Part shown: positions 1 to 5,127 of the stretch, piece after piece
Layout of the letters: each line of letters opens with the position of its first letter
Numbering within the stretch: position 1 is the stretch's first letter
From: Methylobacterium sp.
GTDB taxonomy: Bacteria; Pseudomonadota; Alphaproteobacteria; Rhizobiales; Beijerinckiaceae
DNA length: 8,346 nucleotides
NCBI GenBank assembly: GCA_021154065.1
Contig: JAJKJG010000170.1
Coordinates: 1 to 8,346 of the forward strand
Reading direction: 5' to 3'
Program-made: the position numbers and the translations under genes
Notes under the pieces: generated by a model
Databases searched by the model: none
Seen by the model: the letters and a program-made list of their open reading frames with translations, nothing else
What the model was told of the DNA's origin: nothing

Positions 1-14
1 GGCCTCGCAGCATC

Positions 15-893
15 CTATTTGAACCGCCCCAGTTGCAGCTCGATCTTGGATACGTCGGCCAAAACCTCCCCGTATGCCTTCACGGGCTTCTGGGGAGGGA
101 TGGGGCCCGGCCACGCCTTTTTCAGCGCATCGAAGCCGTCCTTTGCGGCTTTGACGGCCTCGGCGTTCTTTTGCTTGAGATCGTCGGCGACGCTGTCGAA
201 GAGCCTTTCGGCCTGCCAGACGAAGCCGCGCGAGTCCTGGTACTCGACCGCTTCGGCGATGCGCCCGTCCTCGACCGCCTCCTCGTATTCGTTGGTCGCG
301 GTGCGCAGCAGTTCGAGCACGGCATCGACGGCGAAGGCGGGCCAGTTCTGCTCCTTAGCGCGCGCCCCCTTGTCGGCGGCGGCGAGCCGCTCCTCCAGCG
401 CCGTGAAGGCCGTGCGGTAGGCGGCCTCGTTCTTGGCTTTCACGGTTTGCGCCAGCGACTTCATCGTCGCCTCGAACGGGGCGACATCGTAGGTTCTGAG
501 GTCGTTGCGGATCTTGCCGTAGATTTCTTCCGACGGGTGCAGGAAATGCGGCAGCGCCTCCGCCCAGCGGCCCGCGCGCACCAGTTCGTCGCCGACAAGG
601 AGATGGCCGCGGATCAATTCGATGTCGCGGTAGAAGCGCAAGGCCGGCGGCAGCTTGGCGTCATAGTCCTTTTGCGCCGCACCGCCCTCGTCCGCTTCCC
701 CGCCATCGCCACCCGCCCTGGCGATGTGAACGGCCCCGTGGCCGCCCGGCCCTTGCGCGACCTTGAGCGAGGAGCCGCTGCGATCCACGCGAACAGCGGC
801 GTCCGGCGCGGGGAGCGCTTCCTCGTGCGCAGCGACTTGAGACGTGACGAGAACGGCCGTGCCGAGGCCGACCCAAACCTTGCGTCGTTTCAT
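15..893 (-). CDS. Secreted helical protein of unknown function, possibly iron-related
   Basis: Complete 292-aa protein that I cannot assign to a named family. The ATG at 893 is chosen because GAAGGAG lies 6 nt upstream. An in-frame ATG at 917 would add eight residues and place that ribosome site inside the gene. Residues 1-22 look like a Sec signal peptide (basic MKRRK, hydrophobic core, likely cleavage near VAA/HEE), so the product should be periplasmic. Residues 23-75 are low in complexity and rich in Gly, Ala, Asp and Glu. From about residue 80 it is helical and charged, with HFLHPSEEIY (116-125), YEEAVEDG (203-210) and EYQDSRGF (217-224). The YEEAVEDGRI...EYQD stretch reminds me of periplasmic helical domains of FTR1/EfeU and imelysin-type iron proteins, but the match is weak. 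The gene is divergent from DUF3147-ybiX across an ICE-like operator, which fits an iron role. This function is inference only. Confidence 0.8.
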   Translation of the reverse strand: MKRRKVWVGLGTAVLVTSQVAAHEEALPAPDAAVRVDRSGSSLKVAQGPGGHGAVHIARAGGDGGEADEGGAAQKDYDAKLPPALRFYRDIELIRGHLLVGDELVRAGRWAEALPHFLHPSEEIYGKIRNDLRTYDVAPFEATMKSLAQTVKAKNEAAYRTAFTALEERLAAADKGARAKEQNWPAFAVDAVLELLRTATNEYEEAVEDGRIAEAVEYQDSRGFVWQAERLFDSVADDLKQKNAEAVKAAKDGFDALKKAWPGPIPPQKPVKAYGEVLADVSKIELQLGRFK

Positions 894-899
894 GGCGAT

Positions 900-906
900 C
901 TCCTTC
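900..906 (-). promoter_or_regulatory. Ribosome binding site of the secreted protein gene
   Basis: The minus strand reads GAAGGAG followed by six bases and ATG at 893. It is a near-perfect Shine-Dalgarno sequence and decides the start against the ATG at 917. Confidence 0.75.
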
Positions 907-933
907 GGGCGGTTCAAGGCCGCCGCGGCCCGC

Positions 934-954
934 AGTTTAGAATGATTGAAAACT
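934..954. promoter_or_regulatory. Imperfect 21-bp palindrome resembling an Irr/ICE iron box
   Basis: This dyad is centred on G944, with 8 of 10 base pairs symmetric. The outer arms AGTTT and AAACT are perfect, as is the inner AAT-G-ATT. The core at 936-952 is TTTAGAATGATTGAAAA. Compared with the iron control element as I recall it (TTTAGAA-N3-TTCTAAA, bound by the Fur-family regulator Irr in alphaproteobacteria), the left half matches 7 of 7 and the right half 5 of 7. It lies 41 bp upstream of the ATG at 893 and 90 bp upstream of the ATG at 1045, so it could control both divergent units. It is A+T rich in a G+C rich setting. The symmetry is seen directly; the link to Irr is inference. Confidence 0.45.
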
Positions 955-1044
955 ACAAGGGTTTTCAGGCACTTAGCTATCTGCTACAGGGCGCGGGATC
1001 AAGCGGGATTTCGGACGGCGTCCCGGTTTCGGATCGCGAGGCCC

Positions 1045-1395
1045 ATGGCTTACCTCATCCTCAAGGCGGCGCTCTCCGGCGTGATCGTGATGATCGTTTC
1101 CGAAGCGGCGCGCCGCAGTCCCGGCCTCGGCGGACTGATCGCGTCTCTCCCGCTGGTCTCCGTCCTCGCCATCCTATGGCTGTGGCGGGACACGTCGGAC
1201 GTGGAGCGGATCGCCGCTCACGCCGAGTCGACGTTCTGGTTGGTTCTGCCCTCCCTACCGATGTTCCTGGCCCTCCCGGCCATGCTGCGGCAGGGCGTCG
1301 GGTTCTGGATCGCGCTCGGCGCATCGTGCGCTCTGACCATGGCGCTCTACGGCGTCACGGTCTGGTTGTTGCCGAAAATCGGAATCAACCTCTGA
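1045..1395 (+). CDS. DUF3147-family small inner-membrane protein
   Basis: Complete 116-aa hydrophobic protein with four likely membrane helices at about residues 3-19, 28-47, 63-81 and 86-109. The sequence resembles DUF3147 proteins: an acidic residue at the end of helix 1 (E20), then GLGGLIASLPLVS at 27-39, and a short charged loop WRDTSDVER at 47-55. Its biochemical function is unknown. The ATG at 1045 is chosen because the upstream in-frame extension to 946 is arginine-rich, not membrane-like, and would overlap the palindromic operator. The ribosome site is weak (GAGG at 1038-1041, close to the ATG). It is 33 bp upstream of the hydroxylase gene on the same strand and is probably co-transcribed with it. 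Confidence 0.8.
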   Translation: MAYLILKAALSGVIVMIVSEAARRSPGLGGLIASLPLVSVLAILWLWRDTSDVERIAAHAESTFWLVLPSLPMFLALPAMLRQGVGFWIALGASCALTMALYGVTVWLLPKIGINL

Positions 1396-1428
1396 GCCGC
1401 TCAATCGAGACGCGACCGGATTTCGCCC

Positions 1429-2088
1429 ATGCAAATCGTCATCGCCGATGTCTTGACGCCCGAAGCACTCGCCGACGTTCGCGCCACGCTCGCGGGGATG
1501 CGGTTCGAGGACGGCGCGCGCACGGCGGGCTGGAGCGCCCGGCTCGTAAAGGACAACGAGCAGGCGCGCGAGAGCGCGACCCTGCGCCTCCTGCGCGAGC
1601 GGGTCGAGACCGCCATCCGGGGCAACGATCTGTTTGCGCTGGCGGCGCGCCCCAGGGCGCTGACGCCGCTGCTGTTCAGCCGCTACGGCCCCGGCCAGAC
1701 CTACGGCGCGCACGTCGACAACCCGCTCATGGACGGGTTGCGCACGGACGTGTCGTTCACGCTGTTTCTCAGTGACCCCGAGGCTTACGCAGGCGGCGAA
1801 CTCGTGATCGAGTCCGCGGCGGGCGAAGATGACCTCAAGCTCCCGGCCGGCCACATGGTCGTCTATCCCGCGACCGCGCTGCACCGGGTCGCGCCCGTGA
1901 CGCGGGGCGAGCGCCTGGTCGCGGTCGGTTGGGCGCAGAGCTTTATTCGCGACGCGAGCCGACGCGAGCTGTTGTTCGATCTGGAGAGCGCGCGCCGCGG
2001 CCTCTTCGAGCAAATGGGCAAGACGCGCGAGTTCGACCTGCTGTCGAAATGCGCCGCCAACCTGCTGCGTCTGTGGGCGGACGCCTGA
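1429..2088 (+). CDS. ybiX: PKHD-type Fe(II)/2-oxoglutarate-dependent hydroxylase (YbiX/PiuC family)
   Basis: Complete 219-aa cytoplasmic oxygenase, close to the family's usual 225 residues. The double-stranded beta-helix core carries the expected ligands: iron is bound by the HxD pair H95 and D97 in TYGAHVDNP, plus H152 in ATALHRV. R162 in GERLVAVGW should bind the 2-oxoglutarate carboxylate. Other family hallmarks are FSRYGPGQTYGAHVD, a conserved FLSDPEAYAGGEL segment, and LPAGHMVVYPATALHRV. The physiological substrate is unknown. In enterobacteria and Pseudomonas the homologues YbiX and PiuC lie beside TonB-dependent siderophore receptors and are induced by iron limitation. No receptor gene is present here. 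The gene follows DUF3147 by 33 bp without a strong ribosome site of its own, which suggests dependence on the upstream gene. Its stop is one base from the stop of the convergent acetyltransferase gene. Confidence 0.93.
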   Translation: MQIVIADVLTPEALADVRATLAGMRFEDGARTAGWSARLVKDNEQARESATLRLLRERVETAIRGNDLFALAARPRALTPLLFSRYGPGQTYGAHVDNPLMDGLRTDVSFTLFLSDPEAYAGGELVIESAAGEDDLKLPAGHMVVYPATALHRVAPVTRGERLVAVGWAQSFIRDASRRELLFDLESARRGLFEQMGKTREFDLLSKCAANLLRLWADA

Positions 2089-2089
2089 C

Positions 2090-2659
2090 TTAAGCCGTCT
2101 GGGTCTCCTTGAGCGGCCAGCGCATGGTGTAGATGACGGTGTCCAAGGTGTCGACGAAAGCTTCGCGCAGCCACGACAGCGCGGTCGGCCGGGGTGCGTG
2201 AATCTCACCCGCCGCCTCGTCGTAACTGAGGACCAGGCGGGCATCGGCCTTCTGAGCCAGCCGCTGCATTGCCTCGTTGCTGCGCAGGCATGTGACGCGG
2301 ATCACCGGATGGTTGCGGTTGCGTGCTGCGAGCACCACCGCATCGAGGAGCGCAGTGCCGATGCCGTGGTGCTGCACATCGGGCGAGACCACGAAGGCCG
2401 CTTCGGCAGGCTCGCCGGGCGCGGCGGCGTGCAATTCCGCCGCGCCGCACAGTCGGCCGTCCTGGAAGCAGCCGTACAGCAGAGCGCCCGAGGAGAAGAC
2501 ACGTTGCGCGTGCTGGCCGAGGTAGGCGTCGCTGACACCGCCGCAGAAGCGGCTGCGGCGCGTTTCCGCATCGAGGCTCAGCAGAAAGTCGCGATACAGA
2601 TCGCTCTCGCCCGTCCGCAGCTTGCGAATGACGACCGTCTGATCGAGGGACGAGGGCAT
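2090..2659 (-). CDS. GNAT-family N-acetyltransferase
   Basis: Complete 189-aa cytoplasmic protein. The ATG at 2659 has a perfect AGGAGG five bases upstream; an in-frame ATG at 2677 would place that site inside the gene. The acetyl-CoA binding motif A of the GCN5 fold is at residues 87-112, with AAFVVSPDVQHHGIGTALL fitting the (R/Q)xxGxG pattern at Q96, G99 and G101. The N-terminal half contains TVVIRKLRTGESDLYRDF and the SLDAETRRSRF segment, which is common in GNAT domains related to the Pat/Pka protein lysine acetyltransferases. There is no cyclic-nucleotide or CoA-ligase domain fused to it. The acceptor could be a protein lysine or a small amine and cannot be told from the sequence. It is convergent with ybiX. 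A CRP/FNR-like dyad lies 80 bp upstream of its start. Confidence 0.88.
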   Translation of the reverse strand: MPSSLDQTVVIRKLRTGESDLYRDFLLSLDAETRRSRFCGGVSDAYLGQHAQRVFSSGALLYGCFQDGRLCGAAELHAAAPGEPAEAAFVVSPDVQHHGIGTALLDAVVLAARNRNHPVIRVTCLRSNEAMQRLAQKADARLVLSYDEAAGEIHAPRPTALSWLREAFVDTLDTVIYTMRWPLKETQTA

Positions 2660-2664
2660 GGAGT

Positions 2665-2670
2665 CCTCCT
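2665..2670 (-). promoter_or_regulatory. Ribosome binding site of the acetyltransferase gene
   Basis: The minus strand reads AGGAGG, five bases before the ATG at 2659. This full Shine-Dalgarno match fixes the start and rules out the ATG at 2677. Confidence 0.8.
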
Positions 2671-2739
2671 GTTCCAATCCATGACACCTCCGTCGGGGCG
2701 CTCTCCTATCGCCGGCGTTGTTATGGTTGGTTGCGGCGA

Positions 2740-2753
2740 ATGATATGCATCAT
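2740..2753. promoter_or_regulatory. CRP/FNR-like palindrome upstream of the acetyltransferase gene
   Basis: The sequence ATGAT-ATGC-ATCAT is a perfect 5+5 bp dyad with a 4-bp spacer. It keeps the TGA-N6-TCA core of FNR/FixK/CRP-family sites (consensus TTGAT-N4-ATCAA) but differs at the outermost base on each side. It is centred about 87 bp from the ATG at 2659. I could not place a convincing -10 element at the classical distance, so regulation by such a factor is only a possibility. Confidence 0.3.
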
Positions 2754-2892
2754 ATAGGCCTTTGCCCGCCGGGTGGGAGATGCTGCGCTTCGCAAAATTG
2801 CGTCGGATGGAGCGAAAACCTCCTTAACTTATTACAAAACAGATGTTTTCCTTAGTCCGCATGCCAGCCATGCGCCTTGAACGCCACCCCCG

Positions 2893-2908
2893 TTCAGGAA
2901 AAATTCAG
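2893..2908. repeat. Direct repeat TTCAG with one-helical-turn spacing
   Basis: TTCAG occurs at 2893-2897 and again at 2904-2908, 11 bp apart start to start, separated by GAAAAA. It is flanked by the short inverted pair GTTC (2892-2895) and GAAC (2908-2911). Such phased pairs can be response-regulator sites, but five bases twice is short enough to occur by chance. Confidence 0.25.
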
Positions 2909-2959
2909 AACCGTTTGTCGCGGCAACCTTGACCCGCCCGCGATTTCTTATCAGGCAGG

Positions 2960-2975
2960 GCGGCGTTGACGCCGC
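2960..2975. other. GC-rich hairpin downstream of the cupredoxin gene
   Basis: GCGGCG-TTGA-CGCCGC forms a 6-bp stem with a 4-nt loop, 37 bp past the stop codon of the minus-strand cupredoxin gene. No T-tract follows it on either strand, so it is not a canonical intrinsic terminator. It could still stabilise the 3' end of the transcript. Confidence 0.3.
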
Positions 2976-3011
2976 GGGGTCGACCGTCGAGACGGGGGCG
3001 TAGCTCCGCGC

Positions 3012-3491
3012 CTACTTCCGGTCGGGCTGGGGCGCGTCGCTCGGCTTTGGGGGTGCCATGGCGCCGGGAAGCATCGATTTGACGGTGACGAGCGTGCCGG
3101 CCATCTCGCCGGCCACTGCGCCCTGGTCGGCGCAGGCGAAGCGGTACTGCCCCTGCGGGGGCGTGTGGACGATCATCTGCCCGTTGTGGTGGCCGGCGAC
3201 CATATAGCCGTCGCCCTCCTTCGTCGCGTTGGTCGCGCCGCGGACGCGGTCGCTCCCGAAAAGATCGGGCGCACGCACCACCACGGAGCGTCCGCCCTGG
3301 TTCTGAATGCGCAGATCGATGTGGGCGTCAGCGGGGACGCGCAATTCCTGCGGCTCGCAGCGCGGCGGTCCGTCCTTCGCGGTGACGAGAATTTCCGGAG
3401 GCCGCGTCTGCTCATCGGCGGTTTGAGCCAGGGCCGCAACGGTAAGGACGGCTGTGGAAACTACGGTCAAGAGACAGATGCGCGCGCTCAT
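3012..3491 (-). CDS. Secreted EfeO-type cupredoxin-domain protein
   Basis: Complete 159-aa protein. The ATG at 3491 has GAGAGG six bases upstream. Residues 1-22 form a Sec signal peptide with likely cleavage ALA/QT, so the mature form is periplasmic. Residues 33-138 look like one cupredoxin beta-sandwich. RCEPQELRVPADAHIDLRIQN (44-64) resembles the cupredoxin domain of EfeO, which begins CEP-x-x-L-x-V-x-A. The later strand QYRFACADQGAVAGEMAGTLVTV (115-137) matches the end of that domain, with a Cys after the Tyr strand and Gly-x-Leu-x-Val at the end. C45 and C120 are both kept. The usual blue-copper His between Cys and Met is absent (C120-x9-M130), so a type 1 copper site is unlikely. HH at 101-102 could be a metal ligand. 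The C-terminal 20 residues are rich in Pro. EfeO's peptidase M75 domain is absent. The gene starts 60 bp after the glmU stop on the same strand. A role in metal handling is inference. Confidence 0.82.
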   Translation of the reverse strand: MSARICLLTVVSTAVLTVAALAQTADEQTRPPEILVTAKDGPPRCEPQELRVPADAHIDLRIQNQGGRSVVVRAPDLFGSDRVRGATNATKEGDGYMVAGHHNGQMIVHTPPQGQYRFACADQGAVAGEMAGTLVTVKSMLPGAMAPPKPSDAPQPDRK

Positions 3492-3551
3492 CGAGAACCT
3501 CTCAGGTCTCGGCTAACGCGCCGCCGCGAATCCCGGTTCCGGCGACATCTT

Positions 3552-4922
3552 CTAGGGTTTGCCGCCCGCTTTGGCCCGGAATGCGCGCGCCCAACCCTCC
3601 TTGACGGCTTGGCGTCCGCGGCCCAGCGCCAGCGCGTCCGGGGGCACGTCCGCCGTGATGACGGAGCCCGAGCCGACGTAGGCCCTGTCCCCGATCGCCA
3701 CGGGCGCGACGAGAGACGAGTTGGTGCCGATGAATGCGTCCTCCCCGATTGCAGTGTGGTGCTTGGCGAAACCGTCGTAGTTGCACGTGATCGTGCCGGC
3801 TCCGATGTTGGCGTTAGCGCCGACTGTCGCATCGCCCACATAGGAGAGGTGGTTCACCTTGGCGCCGGGGCCGAGGTCGGCGTTCTTGATCTCGACGAAA
3901 TTGCCGACCTTGGTCTTCGGGCCGAGCTTCGCCCCAGGCCGCAAGCGCGCGAACGGCCCGATCGTTGCTCCTCGCGCCACCCGCGCACCCTCCAGATGCG
4001 AAAAGGCGTGGATGATGGCGTCGTCCTCGACCACGACGCCAGGGCCGAACACGACGTTCGGCTCGATCAGGACATCGCGCCCAATCCGGGTGTCGGCGCT
4101 GAAGAACACGGTCTCGGGCGCGATCAAGGTTGCGCCATCGAGCATCGCGGCCCGGCGCAGCCGGGTTTGCATCACCGCCTCGGCTTCGGCGAGTTGCGCG
4201 CGGTCGTTGACGCCGCGCACCTCGTCCTCGGGCGCTGCCGCCACTGCGGCGTCGCGGCCCATCGAAACCGCCAGCGCGACCGCGTCGGTCAGATAGAACT
4301 CGCCCTTGCCGTTCCGATTGTCGATCCGCTCCAGGAGGTCAAGCGCGAGGCCGCCGTTGAGCGCCATCAGTCCCGCGTTGCAGAGCGTAACCGCGCGCTC
4401 CCGCGGCGTGGCGTCCTTCTCCTCGCGGATGGCGAGGAGCTTTTCCCCATCCGTCAGCAGACGGCCGTAGCCCGTCGGGTCCCGCGCATCGAAACCGAGC
4501 ACGGCCACGGCCGCGCCGGCGGTGAGCGGCGCTCGCAAGGTTGCGAAGGTCGCGGCCTGGATGAGCGGGGTATCGGCGAACGCGACCACGACATCCTCTG
4601 CGCCGCGGCGCAGCGCGTCGCGCGCGGCGAGCACCGCGTGGGCGGTGCCGAGCCGCTCGCGTTGAACGAAGACTTCGGCATCTGGCGCAACGCGGCGGAC
4701 CTCCTGCGCCACATCGTCCCGGTCCGGCCCGATCACGACGGCGACCCGGCCGGCGCCGGCCTCCCGCACGGCGGACAGGACGTGCGCCAGCATCGAGCGC
4801 CCCGCGATCTCGTGCAGGACCTTCGGACGGGCGGACTTCATGCGGGTGCCCTCCCCGGCCGCCAGGATGACCGCAAGACAAGACCGCGCTTCGGAACGAC
4901 GGGAATCGGAGGCGTTGGACAT
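3552..4922 (-). CDS. glmU: Bifunctional GlmU: GlcN-1-P acetyltransferase / GlcNAc-1-P uridyltransferase
   Basis: Complete 456-aa cytoplasmic enzyme, the same length as E. coli GlmU. It acetylates glucosamine-1-phosphate and then transfers UMP from UTP, giving UDP-GlcNAc for peptidoglycan and lipid A. The N-terminal Rossmann domain (about 14-240) has the nucleotide signature [11 protein letters not shown] at 20-30, K34, the metal-binding Asp of ADTPL (D117), NAGLM at 182-186, and N239 in VRGVND. A helical linker spans about 241-262. The C-terminal left-handed beta-helix (about 263-440) has hexapeptide repeats, [13 protein letters not shown] (322-334), the catalytic His of VNHLSYVGD (H358), and CNYDG (380-384). 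The ribosome site before the ATG at 4922 is weak, and the first 13 residues are a short Ser/Arg-rich tail, but no other start preserves the nucleotide signature. glmS, a frequent neighbour of glmU, is not seen here. The gene is divergent from opgGH. Confidence 0.97.
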   Translation of the reverse strand: MSNASDSRRSEARSCLAVILAAGEGTRMKSARPKVLHEIAGRSMLAHVLSAVREAGAGRVAVVIGPDRDDVAQEVRRVAPDAEVFVQRERLGTAHAVLAARDALRRGAEDVVVAFADTPLIQAATFATLRAPLTAGAAVAVLGFDARDPTGYGRLLTDGEKLLAIREEKDATPRERAVTLCNAGLMALNGGLALDLLERIDNRNGKGEFYLTDAVALAVSMGRDAAVAAAPEDEVRGVNDRAQLAEAEAVMQTRLRRAAMLDGATLIAPETVFFSADTRIGRDVLIEPNVVFGPGVVVEDDAIIHAFSHLEGARVARGATIGPFARLRPGAKLGPKTKVGNFVEIKNADLGPGAKVNHLSYVGDATVGANANIGAGTITCNYDGFAKHHTAIGEDAFIGTNSSLVAPVAIGDRAYVGSGSVITADVPPDALALGRGRQAVKEGWARAFRAKAGGKP

Positions 4923-4960
4923 ACGGAACTCGTCAAAGGCTCAAATCAGGGGCGCGGGTA

Positions 4961-4973
4961 TGTCATCCTGAGG
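4961..4973 (+). repeat. Possible fragment of a dispersed alphaproteobacterial repeat
   Basis: TGTCATCCTGAGG lies in the glmU-opgG intergenic region. The GTCATCCTGAGG core, as I remember it, begins an abundant intergenic palindromic repeat in several rhizobia-like genomes. Only the first part is here, without the complementary second arm, so it would be a remnant. It could be coincidence. Confidence 0.2.
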
Positions 4974-5000
4974 AAAAACGCGCAATCGGCTCCAAACGGC

Positions 5001-5030
5001 TTGAAATTTCGCGGTCGCGCCGGAACATTA
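5001..5030 (+). promoter_or_regulatory. Candidate promoter of the opgGH operon
   Basis: TTGAAA at 5001-5006 is followed after 18 bp by ACATTA at 5025-5030, a plausible sigma-70-like pair. It lies about 100 bp upstream of the TTG start of opgG in the 205-bp region shared with divergent glmU. It was read by eye only. Confidence 0.25.
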
Positions 5031-5127
5031 GGCCGCGATAGCTTCTCTCCCTCTTCGGCGACCGTGTTAGAAGCGAAGCCGAACGCCGAACGACGGTCGT
5101 CGGCGAAACTCAACTGCGAGTCGCGTT

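Larger units (their letters stand above)
2660..3011. other. Long non-coding interval, partly AT-rich
   Basis: This 352-bp gap lies between the acetyltransferase start and the stop of the cupredoxin gene, both on the minus strand. I see no convincing ORF. It holds a CRP/FNR-like dyad (2740-2753), a short hairpin CGCAA-AA-TTGCG (2791-2802), another AAAAC-AGAT-GTTTT (2836-2849), a phased direct repeat (2893-2908), and a GC-rich hairpin (2960-2975). The part from about 2790 to 2910 is distinctly more A+T rich than the genes. It should contain the acetyltransferase promoter and the 3' end of the cupredoxin transcript; a small RNA is possible but not shown. Confidence 0.6.

Noticed and set aside
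946..1044. Upstream start of the DUF3147 protein at 946
   Set aside because: The extra 33 residues are arginine-rich and not membrane-like, and the start codon falls inside the palindromic operator.
33..1775. Long plus-strand ORF of 580 codons across the secreted-protein gene, DUF3147 and part of ybiX
   Set aside because: It is an antisense or out-of-frame reading of three well-supported genes in GC-rich DNA, with an Arg/Gly/Ala-rich low-information translation and no recognisable domain.
1255..2244. Minus-strand ORF of 329 codons opposite ybiX
   Set aside because: It covers the strongly supported hydroxylase on the other strand and has a biased shadow-type composition.
2836..2849. AAAAC-AGAT-GTTTT hairpin as a terminator
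   Set aside because: The stem is only 5 bp, all but one pair A-T, and no gene ends close to it.
3492..3551. Terminator between glmU and the cupredoxin gene
   Set aside because: Only a CCGG-TT-CCGG self-complement is seen, with no usable loop and no T-tract; read-through from glmU seems possible.
5022..5067. GGAAC at 5022 as an EcfG general-stress promoter for opgG
   Set aside because: No CGTT or GTT element occurs at the required 17-19 bp spacing.
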